Shown: positions 15,925 to 26,216 of the stretch, piece by piece
Layout: each line of letters begins with the position of its first letter
Numbering within the stretch: the stretch's first letter is position 1
Assembly: GCA_016717855.1 (NCBI GenBank)
Contig: JADKEV010000015.1
Coordinates: forward strand, 84,486-148,485
Length of the DNA stretch: 64,000 nt
From: Betaproteobacteria bacterium
GTDB taxonomy: Bacteria > Pseudomonadota > Gammaproteobacteria > Burkholderiales > Casimicrobiaceae
Direction of reading: 5' to 3'
Translations under genes and position numbers: made by a program
Notes under the pieces: model-generated
Seen by the model: the letters and a program-made list of their open reading frames with translations, nothing else
Databases searched by the model: none
Told to the model about the DNA's origin: nothing

Positions 15925-15967
15925 GAAGGACCGGCGGGCACTGGATCGCGCGGCGCTGGCGCACCGG

Positions 15968-16370
15968 GGGGGGGCGCCTCTTCCGCCAGCCGGCGATGAA
16001 GGGGAACGACCTTGCGTGCCGCCCACCACGGGGGGGAGGCGGCCCTTTGGGGGGGGGGCGGGCCCCCCCTGGGGGGGCGGGGCCGGCGGGCCCCCGGCGG
16101 GGGCCCCCCCCTCGGGGGGGGGCCGGGCCGGGCCCCGCGGCGCCCCGGCGACGGGGGGGGGCCCGCCCCGGCCGGGGGGGGGCCCCCCGGGCGGGCCCCG
16201 GGGGGGGGGGGGGTTGCCCCCCCGCGGGCCCGGGGGGGGGCGCCCCGGGGGGGGGGGGGAGGGGGCCCTGGGGGGGGGGGGGGGGGGGTGGGGGGGCCCG
16301 GGCCCGGGGGGCGGCAACGGGCCGGCGGGCCTCGGGGCGGGGCCGGGGGGGCGGGGGGGGCGGCGCGGGG
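15968..16370. other. G-rich low-complexity block, probable assembly or sequencing artefact
   Basis: Almost the whole stretch is G runs broken by short CCC or GC groups; the longest run is 19 G (16270-16288). It begins in the gap after the enolase-family gene and ends exactly at the last conserved ParB codon (16373). Translated on the minus strand it gives only Pro/Arg/Gly/Ala, unlike ParB. The pattern is what dark-cycle poly-G reads from two-colour Illumina chemistry look like when assembled. The join between the hut/Bug region and the parB side should therefore be treated as unproved. Confidence 0.75.
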
Positions 16371-16372
16371 TA

Positions 16373-17224
16373 CCGCAGCTTCGCCAGAATGCCGTCGAGC
16401 TGATCCAGGCTGCCGTAGTTGATCACGACCTTCCCCGCGCCCTTCTTGCCGGCCTGGATCTTCACGGTCGCGCCGAGCGCGTCGGCCAGCTCGGTTTCCA
16501 GCCGGTGCAGATCGGCATCCGCCGCCGGCTTGGGCGTCTTCCCGGCGCCCTTCCTGCCCTGCTCCGTGTTCTGCACCATCCGCTCGGCATCGCGCACGCT
16601 CATTCCGCGCTGCGCGATCCGGTTGGCCAGGAGGATCTGCTGGTCGGTGGTGAGGGAGAGCAACGCGCGCGCGTGCCCCATGTCGAGAGCCCCGTCGAAC
16701 AACAGGTCCTGCACCTGCGCCGCGAGTTGGGTCAGCCGCAACAGGTTGGTGACCGCGCTGCGCGAACGGCCGACGGCCTGCGCGATCTGCTCGTGGGTGA
16801 GCCCGAAGTCGTCGATCAGCCGCTTGAAGCCCATCGCCTCTTCGAGGGGATTCAGGTCTTCGCGCTGGATGTTCTCGATCAGCGACAGCGCGGCCGCGGC
16901 CTGGTCGGCCACGTCGCGGACCAGCGCCGGCATTTCGCTCAAGCCCGCCAACAGCGCGGCGCGCCAGCGGCGTTCGCCGGCGATGATCTCGTGCTTGCCG
17001 TCGCGGTCGGCGCGGCGCACCAGCACCGGCTGCATGATGCCCTGGGCCTTGATCGAGTCCGCGAGTTCCTGCAGCGCGCCCTGGTGCATCCGCGTCCGTG
17101 GCTGGAACTTGCCGGGCTTGAGCGCATCGAGGCTGAGCGTGACCAGCTGGTCGCCCGGCTTCGCTTCCTCGCTGTTGGACAGCAGTGCGTCGAGCCCGCG
17201 GCCCAGCCCCTTCATCTTTGCCAT
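16373..17224 (-). CDS. parB: Chromosome partitioning protein ParB, 3' end lost in the poly-G block
   Basis: ParB-type CTPase that loads at parS sites and spreads to form the partition complex. It starts MAKMKGLGRGLDALLS and contains KPGKFQPRTRM, the CTP-binding EIIAGERRWRAALLAG, then ALSLIENIQREDLNPLEEA, the helix-turn-helix DFGLTHEQIAQAVGRSRSAV and TNLLRLTQLA, and a C-terminal dimer domain ending in the LDQLDGILAKLR sequence at residue 284. Homologues end within a few residues of this point, but the frame runs on for 170 Pro/Arg residues into the poly-G block. I give only the authentic part. It is the last gene of mnmG-rsmG-parA-parB; two parS-like sites lie 4.5-5 kb upstream. Confidence 0.93.
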
Positions 17225-17340
17225 GGTCTTCTCTCTGTAAGCGGTTGGTGTGGATGCATGCTATTCATGTCAGCGCCGGGGCCTGCGCGGCGCGTGTTTC
17301 GCGCGGGCAGTTCAGCGCTGGCCCGCCACGGCGCAGGCGA

Positions 17341-18198
17341 TCACGCGGCCGGCGCGGGGACGGATTCCGCTGCGGCAGCGGCAGCCGCAATGGCGTCCGC
17401 CTCCTCATGCCGGCGCAGCATTTCGCCGGCCAGCGCCAGATACGCCTGCGCGCCCTTCGATGCCTTGTCGAGAACCAGCACCGGCACGCCGTGCGACGGC
17501 GCTTCGGCCAGGCGCACGTTGCGCGGCACGATGGTCCGATAAACCTTGTCGCCGAAATGCCGGACCAACTCGCTGCCGACCTGTTGCGCCAGCGTGTTGC
17601 GCGGGTCGTACATCGTGCGCAGCAAGCCTTCGATCTCGAGCTTGGGATTCAAGTGCGAGCGGATCTTCTTGATGGTCTGCACCAGGTCGGAGAGGCCCTC
17701 GAGCGCGTAGTACTCGCACTGCATCGGGATCAGCACGCTGTGCGCCGCGCACAAGCCGTTGAGCGTGAGTAGCGACAGCGACGGCGGGCAGTCGAGCAGG
17801 ATGTAGTCGTATTCGTCCTTGACCTCGGCGATCGCGTCTGCCATCTGGCGGATCGCCTGCCCCAGCGCGTCCTTGAGGCGCATCTCGCGCTCGGGCAGCT
17901 CCACGAGCTCGACTTCAGCGCCGGCGAGTTCGCGGTTGGAAGGCACCAGGTCGAAGCCGCCCGATTCGGAACGCAGACGGACGTCGGCGATGCTCTTGTG
18001 CCCGAGCAGCACCTGGTAGACAGTCTCCTTGAGCGCGCGCTTGTCGATGCCCGCGCCGGTCGTCGCGTTGCCCTGCGGGTCGAGGTCGACCAGCAGCACG
18101 CGCCGCTTCATCGCGACCAGGCTGGCCGCGACATTGATGCTGGTCGTCGTCTTGCCGACGCCGCCCTTCTGGTTCGCGATCGCGATGATGCGGGTCAT
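17341..18198 (-). CDS. parA: Chromosome partitioning ATPase ParA (Soj)
   Basis: Deviant Walker A ATPase, 285 residues, that binds DNA non-specifically and moves ParB-parS complexes. MTRIIAIANQKGGVGKTTTS holds the deviant P-loop with the signature Lys, VLLVDLDPQGNATTG is Walker A', and DYILLDCPPSLSLLT is Walker B. ATG at 18198 is fixed by the family start and overlaps the rsmG end by 4 nt; the frame is open for 26 codons upstream but lies inside rsmG. parB starts 116 nt after the stop. The Ala-rich tail (EADAIAAAAAAAESVPAPAA) is a little longer than usual. Confidence 0.96.
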   Translation of the reverse strand: MTRIIAIANQKGGVGKTTTSINVAASLVAMKRRVLLVDLDPQGNATTGAGIDKRALKETVYQVLLGHKSIADVRLRSESGGFDLVPSNRELAGAEVELVELPEREMRLKDALGQAIRQMADAIAEVKDEYDYILLDCPPSLSLLTLNGLCAAHSVLIPMQCEYYALEGLSDLVQTIKKIRSHLNPKLEIEGLLRTMYDPRNTLAQQVGSELVRHFGDKVYRTIVPRNVRLAEAPSHGVPVLVLDKASKGAQAYLALAGEMLRRHEEADAIAAAAAAAESVPAPAA

Positions 18199-18860
18199 CC
18201 TGATTTCACTTTCAGCAGCAGCAGATGGCGTTCGGCGTCGAGTCCGGGAACCTGCAATCGCAGGATGCTGCGGCACTCCACGTCGGCGGGTAGTTCGCTC
18301 AGTTCTTCGTGCGGCACGCCGCCCTTCATCGCCGCCCAGCAGCCGTCCGGGCGCAGCAACGCCCGGGTCCTGGTGACGAAATCGCGGAGAGACGAAAAGG
18401 CGCGCGAGACGACAACGTCAAATGGGCCGCCGGCAAACGATTCGGCGCGCGCGGTCGCGACCGCGACGTTGGTCAGTCCGAGTTCGGCCGCGGCCTGCGC
18501 GATGAACGCGGTCTTCTTGCCGTTCCCGTCGAGCAGCGTCAGTTGCCACGACGGCCGGACGATCGCCAGCGGAATGCCCGGCAGTCCCGCGCCGCTGCCC
18601 ACGTCGAGCACGCGCGCACCGCCACTGATGGCGAACGCCGCGTCGAGCGGCGCGGCGATGGCCAGCGAATCGAGCGCGTGGTGCGTGATCATCTGCGCGG
18701 GGTCGGTGATCGCGGTCAGGTTGTACACGCGGTTCCATTTGGCCAGCAGCGCCAGGTAGCGCCGCAACTGCTCCTCGACACGCCCCGTGACGCCCCCCTG
18801 TTCACCCAGGACGGCCAAACCTCCGGCAAGGCCATCGGCGACGGGGGTGGCGACCGGCAT
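18195..18860 (-). CDS. rsmG: 16S rRNA (guanine527-N7)-methyltransferase RsmG
   Basis: SAM-dependent methyltransferase, 221 residues, making m7G527 in 16S rRNA. The AdoMet motif is RVLDVGSGAGLPGIPLAIV; LLAKWNRVYNLTAI and VVSRAFSSLRDF are the other family signatures. The ATG (18858-18860) overlaps the mnmG stop as TGATG; a GTG one codon earlier is possible. The 3' end overlaps parA by 4 nt, so mnmG, rsmG and parA are translationally coupled. Confidence 0.95.
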   Translation of the reverse strand: MPVATPVADGLAGGLAVLGEQGGVTGRVEEQLRRYLALLAKWNRVYNLTAITDPAQMITHHALDSLAIAAPLDAAFAISGGARVLDVGSGAGLPGIPLAIVRPSWQLTLLDGNGKKTAFIAQAAAELGLTNVAVATARAESFAGGPFDVVVSRAFSSLRDFVTRTRALLRPDGCWAAMKGGVPHEELSELPADVECRSILRLQVPGLDAERHLLLLKVKSG

Positions 18861-20773
18861 CACGCGCTCAGCTTGTCGGCTGCGGGCGCGCGAAAGCCGC
18901 GTTTCAGGTGGACCAGCAGCAGGGAAATTGCCGCCGGCGTGATCCCGGAGATCCGGGACGCCTGGCCAAGCGTCTGCGGCCGATGCTGGTTGAGCTTTTG
19001 CTGCACTTCCGCGGAAAGTCCGCGCACGCCGCGGTAGTCGAGTTCGGGCGGCAACGGGGTCGCCTCGTTGAACGACTGGCGGTCGATGTCGACCTGCTGG
19101 CGCTCGATGTACCCGGCGTACTTGATGCCGATCTCTACTTGCTCGGCGACCGCCGGGTCCATCGCGCCCGGGCCGACGACGACCCCGGAGGCCTCCAGCG
19201 TCATCAGCTGCGCATAGGTGACGTTCGGGCGCCGCAATAGGTCAGTTAGCGCATACTCTCGCTCTATTCCTTGTCCTAGAAGGCGCTCGGCCTCAGCTTG
19301 GGCGACGATCCGGGGGTTCACCCAGGTCGATTTCAGCCGTTCGGTCTCCCGCATGATGGCGTCGCGCTTGGTCGCGAAGGCGCTCCAGCGGGCATCGTCG
19401 ATCAGTCCCAACCGGCGCGCGGTTTCGGTCAGGCGCAGGTCGGCATTGTCTTCGCGCAGTTGCAGGCGGTACTCGGCGCGCGAAGTGAACATCCGGTAGG
19501 GCTCGTTGACGCCGCGCGTGATCAGGTCATCGACCAGCACGCCCAGATACGCTTCGTGGCGGCGCGGAGACCAGCCGTCGCGCCCCAGCGCCGCCAGCCC
19601 CGCGTTGGCGCCGGCCAGCAGGCCCTGCGCCGCGGCTTCCTCGTAACCGGTGGTCCCATTGATCTGCCCGGCAAAGTACAAACCAGCAATCGACTTGGTC
19701 TCCAGCGTGTCCCGCAGGTTGCGCGGGTCGAAGTAGTCGTACTCGATCGCGTATCCCGGGCGCAGGATGTGCGCGCGCTCGCAATCCTTCATCGACCTGA
19801 CCAGCGCGATCTGGACGTCGAACGGCAGGCTCGTGGAAATCCCGTTGGGGTAGATTTCGCTGGTCGTCAGCCCCTCCGGCTCGAGGAAGATCTGGTGCGA
19901 GCTCTTGCCGGCGAAGCGATGGATCTTGTCCTCGATCGACGGGCAATAGCGCGGACCGACGCCGGCGATGACGCCGGTGTACATCGGCGAGCGGTCGAGG
20001 CCGCCGCGGATGATGTCGTGGGTCCGCTCGTTGGTATGCGTGATCCAGCAGGGTACCTGCCGCGGATGCATCGCCCGCGATCCCATGAACGAGAACACCG
20101 GGGCGGGCTCGTCGCCGGGCTGCACTTCCAGCTGCGCGAAATCGATGGTCTTGCCGTCGAGCCGCGGCGGTGTCCCGGTCTTGAGTCGCCCCACGGGCAG
20201 CTTCATCTCCCGCAGCCGCGCCCCCAGCGTGACGGCCGCCGGATCACCTGCGCGCCCGGCGGTGTAATTCTCCAGCCCCACATGGATCAACCCGGACAGG
20301 AAGGTCCCGGTCGTCAACACCACGGTGTCGGCTTCAAAGCGGATCCCTACCTGCGTCACCACGCCGGTCACCCGGTCGCCTGCGAGGGTCAGGTCGTCGA
20401 CCGCCTGCTGGAACAGTGTCAGGTTCGGTTGCGCTTCCAGCCGGGAGCGGATCGCCTGCTTGTAGAGCAACCGGTCAGCCTGCGCCCGGGTCGCCCGAAC
20501 CGCCGCGCCCTTGCTCGAATTCAGAATGCGGAACTGGATGCCGGCCTCGTCGGTGGCGATCGCCATCGCGCCACCCAGGGCGTCGACTTCCTTGACCAGA
20601 TGGCCTTTGCCGATCCCGCCTATCGACGGATTGCAGGACATTTGCCCGAGCGTTTCGATGCTGTGCGTAAGCAGTAGCGTGCGCGCACCCAGTCGCGCGG
20701 CGGCAAGCGCGGCCTCGGTGCCGGCGTGGCCGCCACCGACGACGATGACCTGGAAGCGCTCGGGAAACAGCAC
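18860..20773 (-). CDS. mnmG: tRNA uridine-5-carboxymethylaminomethyl enzyme MnmG (GidA)
   Basis: FAD-dependent subunit, 637 residues, of the MnmE-MnmG complex that makes (carboxymethyl)aminomethyl-uridine at wobble position 34 of tRNAs. It starts with GTG at 20773 (reading VLFPERFQVIVVGGGHAGTE, the canonical N-terminus). It contains CNPSIGGIGKGHLVKEVDAL, the VVLTTGTFLSG block, TSRAEYRLQLREDNAD and a C-terminal helical domain ending PAADKLSA. The frame is open farther upstream but the family start is clear. Its partner mnmE is in this window at 47.4-48.7 kb, 26 kb away, instead of next to it. Confidence 0.97.
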   Translation of the reverse strand: MLFPERFQVIVVGGGHAGTEAALAAARLGARTLLLTHSIETLGQMSCNPSIGGIGKGHLVKEVDALGGAMAIATDEAGIQFRILNSSKGAAVRATRAQADRLLYKQAIRSRLEAQPNLTLFQQAVDDLTLAGDRVTGVVTQVGIRFEADTVVLTTGTFLSGLIHVGLENYTAGRAGDPAAVTLGARLREMKLPVGRLKTGTPPRLDGKTIDFAQLEVQPGDEPAPVFSFMGSRAMHPRQVPCWITHTNERTHDIIRGGLDRSPMYTGVIAGVGPRYCPSIEDKIHRFAGKSSHQIFLEPEGLTTSEIYPNGISTSLPFDVQIALVRSMKDCERAHILRPGYAIEYDYFDPRNLRDTLETKSIAGLYFAGQINGTTGYEEAAAQGLLAGANAGLAALGRDGWSPRRHEAYLGVLVDDLITRGVNEPYRMFTSRAEYRLQLREDNADLRLTETARRLGLIDDARWSAFATKRDAIMRETERLKSTWVNPRIVAQAEAERLLGQGIEREYALTDLLRRPNVTYAQLMTLEASGVVVGPGAMDPAVAEQVEIGIKYAGYIERQQVDIDRQSFNEATPLPPELDYRGVRGLSAEVQQKLNQHRPQTLGQASRISGITPAAISLLLVHLKRGFRAPAADKLSA

Positions 20774-20870
20774 GGTGGAAGACGGCTTTTTCGGGGTCGA
20801 AAGAGGCGCGATTGTACGCCAAAACCCTTCCGCCCTGCACCCGCCCGACCGGGTTGGCTGCGACGGCCGG

Positions 20871-21758
20871 CTACCGCAACTGCGCCAGCACCCATTCGGT
20901 CGTGCGGCGCAGCGACTTTTCGCGAGCTTCCGGATGGGTTCCCACATGCGCCCCTTTTCTCCCGGGGCCCATGTTGGGCAGGAGCCGGACCGGCTGCCGC
21001 ACCCGGTCGAAACTGTGATGGGCGTCAGGATAAACGTCGATGTCCACCGGCGATCCGTTTGCGCGTGCCCGCTCCGCGAGCCATTCGCAGTGCTGTGCCG
21101 GCGTCCAGTCATCGGCGGCCCCGGACTGTATCAGCAGCGGCGCCGTCGGCCGCCACGACTCGCGGGTCAGGGGGAGACATCCAGGATAGTAGGCGACCGC
21201 GGCTTTGAATCGGGGACCGTCGGCCCTGCGGCCTGGGGCCGTCGCCGACAGCGCATTCAGCGTCACGCTGCCGCCGTTCGACCAGCCCTGGAGAAGAATC
21301 CGAGCCGGATCGACTTCGGGAAGGCCGGCCAGGTACGACAGCCCTGCGTAGGCATCGCGTACCCGCTCGACATTCACCCGGATTCTCCTGGCGTTCTGGG
21401 TGCAGACCTCCTTGTCACCCCGGGGCGTCAAGCTGTCCAGTACCAGCACAACAAGTCCCAGGCGGACCCAGTGCTCGGCCCAGAAGCGGTACGACTCGTT
21501 GGGCGTTCCCGCCGCGTTGCGAAATCCTCCACAGCCGTGGAGTTGCAGCATGGCCGGGTGCGCACCCGGCGAGGCGGGTCGATACAGGAAGGCCGACAAT
21601 TCGACATCCGAACCGGAAATCGACACTGCGACCGGTCGCAGGGAGTTGCCAGCCATTGCCTGCTGTGGCACCGGTGACTGAACTGACTGCGGTTGGACGC
21701 TCACAGCACATCCGGTCAGGAACGACGCCATGCCTACTGCCAGCAGCCGATGTTTCAC
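20871..21758 (-). CDS. Dienelactone hydrolase-family lipoprotein
   Basis: Alpha/beta hydrolase of the dienelactone hydrolase group, 295 residues, with a lipoprotein signal peptide: KHRLLAVGMASFLTGC has a basic start, hydrophobic core and LTGC lipobox. The catalytic triad is probably Ser in LLQGWSNGGSVTLN (Ser rather than the Cys of classical dienelactone hydrolase), Asp in SGAADDWTPA and His in YPDAHHSFD. An oxyanion-type MLQLHGCGGFR motif is present. The likely start is GTG 21758, preceded by a purine/G-rich stretch; it lies inside a parS palindrome, so the start codon and ParB site overlap. Predicted to sit at the envelope and hydrolyse an ester or similar bond; the substrate is unknown. 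Confidence 0.85.
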   Translation of the reverse strand: MKHRLLAVGMASFLTGCAVSVQPQSVQSPVPQQAMAGNSLRPVAVSISGSDVELSAFLYRPASPGAHPAMLQLHGCGGFRNAAGTPNESYRFWAEHWVRLGLVVLVLDSLTPRGDKEVCTQNARRIRVNVERVRDAYAGLSYLAGLPEVDPARILLQGWSNGGSVTLNALSATAPGRRADGPRFKAAVAYYPGCLPLTRESWRPTAPLLIQSGAADDWTPAQHCEWLAERARANGSPVDIDVYPDAHHSFDRVRQPVRLLPNMGPGRKGAHVGTHPEAREKSLRRTTEWVLAQLR

Positions 21759-21766
21759 GTGAAACC
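21751..21766. promoter_or_regulatory. parS site 1 (ParB binding)
   Basis: TGTTTCACGTGAAACC matches the 16-bp parS consensus TGTTNCACGTGAAACA at 15 of 16 positions, with a perfect 14-bp palindrome GTTTCACGTGAAAC. It lies about 4.5 kb from parB and covers the GTG start of the lipoprotein gene. Confidence 0.88.
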
Positions 21767-21941
21767 CCCTTCCGACCGCCGGTATGGGGCTGGTGGCCTT
21801 GTTCCTGCGACGACAACTTCCGGAGCTGCGGACAAAAAAAGTGCGCCGGACGATGGCACGGCGCATTGGGTATCGGGACGCCCACAATGACTAAGAGTCA
21901 CGGACGGTCCCGCGGACGCCAGGGGTCCGCGGGCTCCAGGC

Positions 21942-23783
<1,842 letters not shown>

Positions 23784-23948
23784 GAAAAGTCCTTGGTTGG
23801 TTTACGAACGATCTGCTGACGGCACGGCGTCTCGCACGGGGGTGGTGCGCGGAACGGCCAATGTGACCGGGGGCTGGCCCCTTGCCCCACCGCGGATCGC
23901 GTCGGGGAAAGCGCGCACTCTACCACCGCCGCCCTGCCCGGCAAAGTT

Positions 23949-23964
23949 GTCTGACCGGTCAGAC
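23949..23964. promoter_or_regulatory. 16-bp perfect palindrome between tam and pckG
   Basis: GTCTGACCGGTCAGAC lies 5 nt after the tam stop and about 165 nt before the pckG start, with no following T-run. CTGACCGGTCAG-type palindromes are typical of TetR-family operators (family knowledge), so control of pckG is one possibility. A short terminator-like stem for tam is the alternative. Confidence 0.5.
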
Positions 23965-23969
23965 CGATT

Positions 23970-24746
23970 TCACGCGACCTGCGCCACCATGAACAGACGG
24001 CGGAACGGCAGCAGCGTCGTGCCATCGCTGCGCCGCGGGTACGCCTCGCGCAAGGCCTGCCCAAAGCGCGCGGTGAACGCGGCATAGCCGTCCGCATCGA
24101 GCGTGTCGCGCACGGGAACCAGCGCGGAACCCTTGATCCACTCCAGCACGGCGTCCTCGCCCTCGAGCACCTGCAGATACTCGGTTTCCCAGATGTCGAG
24201 CGTCCTCGCGTGCGGCCGCAGCCAATCGTAGTAGGCGGACGGCGCGGCCACCGGCTCCCAGTCGGCGAACGCGGCCAGGCGCTGCCGCCAGCGCGCATCC
24301 TGCATGGTCTCGCGCAGCAGCCGGTGCGAAGGCGCGGCGAAGTTGCGCGGCATCTGGCACGCCAGCACGCCCCCGGGCGCCAGCGCCTCCAGCAGCGCGG
24401 GGAACAACGACGCATGGTCGGGCAGCCAATGCAACGCCGCGTTGGTGAACACCAGATCGTAGCCAGCCGCGGTCCCCTCCCTGGCCCACGCCGCGATGTC
24501 GCCGGCTACCCAGTGCTCGCCCGGATGGTCGGCGCGCGCCTTGGCCAGCATCGCCGCGTCGTTGTCCAGCCCCGTCAGTTCGCAGCCGGGCCAGCGCTCC
24601 CGCAGCAGCATCGTCGCGTTGCCCGGGCCGCAGCCCAGGTCGATCACCCGCGCGGGCGCGGACAGGTGAACGGCCGCGATCAGGTCGAGCACCGGGCGCA
24701 ACCGGTGACCGCCAAACCGCAGGTACTGCTCCGCACTCCAGGTCAT
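23970..24746 (-). CDS. tam: Trans-aconitate 2-methyltransferase
   Basis: SAM-dependent methyltransferase, 258 residues, esterifying trans-aconitate, a by-product that inhibits the TCA cycle. The start MTWSAEQYLRFGGHRLRPVL is characteristic of Tam. The AdoMet motif is VIDLGCGPGNATMLLRERWP, followed by GLDNDAAMLAKA, DLVFTNAALHWLPDH and PGGVLACQMPRNF. ATG 24746 has GAGG about 8 nt upstream and overlaps the stop of the upstream membrane-protein gene by 4 nt, so the two are coupled. The enzyme looks complete. Confidence 0.92.
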   Translation of the reverse strand: MTWSAEQYLRFGGHRLRPVLDLIAAVHLSAPARVIDLGCGPGNATMLLRERWPGCELTGLDNDAAMLAKARADHPGEHWVAGDIAAWAREGTAAGYDLVFTNAALHWLPDHASLFPALLEALAPGGVLACQMPRNFAAPSHRLLRETMQDARWRQRLAAFADWEPVAAPSAYYDWLRPHARTLDIWETEYLQVLEGEDAVLEWIKGSALVPVRDTLDADGYAAFTARFGQALREAYPRRSDGTTLLPFRRLFMVAQVA

Positions 24747-25819
24747 CGTGGATCCTCGTCGTCGTTGCGGCGGCTGGCCCGCTGCGCGCGCCACTTTGAC
24801 GCCAGCTGGTACACCACCCCGGTCGTGCTGACCAGCAGCACCATGCGCGTGACGTGAAACGCAGTGACCACCGGCACGCCCAGTTGCAGCACCTTGGCCG
24901 TGATCGCCATTTCAGCGATGCCCCCGGGCGCCATCGCCAACACGGTCGTCCCCGGATGCGCGGGCATCGCCCACGCCAGGAACAGCGCGAACAACGACGC
25001 CAGCGTCATGGCCAGCAACACCGTGACGGTGACGGCCAGCAGGAAGCGCGGCGCGCGCGACAGGAAGTCCCGCTGGAAGCGCGAGGCCAGAGCGCAGCCG
25101 ATCAACAGTTGCCCCGCATTCGAGAGCCACGACGGCACCGTGGAAAAGTTGAACTCCTGCGCGGTCAGGGGCAGGGAAACGCACAGCGCCCCTATCACCC
25201 AGCCATTCGGCAGCCGGAAGCGGTGCAGCACCGCGCCGCCCAACGCGGTCAGCGCCATCAGTGTCGCCAGCCCCGGCCACGAGAACTCGCGCGCCCCCTG
25301 AACGTAGGGGTCCGCGCCATGGACGCCGATCCAGGCGTAGAGAAACGGGATCAGGCTCACCACCAGGACGATGCGCAGGCTTTGCGCCACCGCGACCAGA
25401 TCGGTACGTGCGCCGAAGCGATCTGCGAGCAGGCTCATTTCGGTCGCGCCGCCGGGCACGCTGGCGAAGAAAGCTGTGCGCCGGTCGACGCCCGCCAGCC
25501 GCGCCAGCGCCAGACCGCACACGGCGCCGATCCCCAGCGCGTAGACGCCCGCCAGAATCATCCACGGCGCGAGCGCCGCAACCTGACGCACGACTGCCGG
25601 CGTGAAGTACAACCCCAACGCCGAGCCGATGATCCATTGCCCGAGATAGCGCGCCCCGGGCACCGCTTCCACCGGTGCACCTGCCAGCCTGGCGCCCGAC
25701 ACCGCGAACAGCGGGCCGATCATCCACGGCAGCGGCGTTTGGAGCCAGGCGCACAGAAAGCCGGCGCCGATGGCGAGCAGCAGCCCGAGCAGCGGACCAC
25801 GCCAGGCGAATGCGCTCAT
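24743..25819 (-). CDS. AbrB-family (membrane AbrB duplication) integral membrane protein
   Basis: A polytopic inner-membrane protein of 358 residues, built from two similar halves of about five hydrophobic helices. This is the family misleadingly named after AbrB and sometimes labelled ammonia monooxygenase. Each half carries the family motif: FFASVPGGATEMSLLADRFG in the first and VLAMAPGGIAEMAITAKV in the second. The function is unproved; transport has been suggested. ATG 25819 (MSAFAWRGPLLGLLLAIGAG) is taken as the start; an in-frame ATG at 25873 (MPGYDFARAQ) would add 18 residues. It is followed, with a 4-nt overlap, by tam. Confidence 0.85.
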   Translation of the reverse strand: MSAFAWRGPLLGLLLAIGAGFLCAWLQTPLPWMIGPLFAVSGARLAGAPVEAVPGARYLGQWIIGSALGLYFTPAVVRQVAALAPWMILAGVYALGIGAVCGLALARLAGVDRRTAFFASVPGGATEMSLLADRFGARTDLVAVAQSLRIVLVVSLIPFLYAWIGVHGADPYVQGAREFSWPGLATLMALTALGGAVLHRFRLPNGWVIGALCVSLPLTAQEFNFSTVPSWLSNAGQLLIGCALASRFQRDFLSRAPRFLLAVTVTVLLAMTLASLFALFLAWAMPAHPGTTVLAMAPGGIAEMAITAKVLQLGVPVVTAFHVTRMVLLVSTTGVVYQLASKWRAQRASRRNDDEDPR

Positions 25820-26216
25820 TCGGCAAGCCCGCGCCGCAAGTCCTTGCGCGCGGGCGAAGTCGTATCCCGGCATCGTGTTCACCACCCCGCGCCACCTTGC
25901 CTGCCACCATGGATGCCTCCCCAAGAGCCCACACTCTAGCAGCCTGCAAAAGGACGCAGCGAGGATGGCCGCAAGCCCGGCGCGCTCCCGCCGGCGCACC
26001 GGGCTTCCGTCGAGGCAGGACAGGCTGCCGTCCGCGCATGGTTGCGGCCCAGCCGGTGCGCGCCCTGGCGACGGCTAGTTGCGCCGGCCAATGTTGCCTA
26101 CCGCACAGAAAGGGCACCGCATCGCAGGGGCGAATGCGGCATACCCCACCTATGTGGCCGGACTTTTTCCCAGCAGTTTCATCGCATCAGGGGCAGGCAT
26201 CGCCGCCAATCGTCGC
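25820..26216. other. Intergenic region between divergent genes, no gene seen
   Basis: About 400 nt between the leftward membrane-protein gene and the rightward barrel genes. I see no conserved protein frame, RNA gene or clear promoter. Two in-frame ATGs at 26079 and 26091 could extend the barrel gene, but the predicted peptide there is not signal-like. Confidence 0.5.

Noticed and set aside
16021..16370. G-quadruplex control region or telomere-like repeat
   Set aside because: The runs are irregular, far longer than functional G4 motifs, and truncate a conserved gene; a sequencing artefact explains them better.
15848..16372. C-terminal Pro/Arg-rich extension of ParB
   Set aside because: It is only the translation of the poly-G block; ParB homologues end at about residue 284.
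24743..25819. AbrB-type transcription factor
   Set aside because: The family name is misleading; the protein is a polytopic membrane protein with two repeated halves and no DNA-binding domain.
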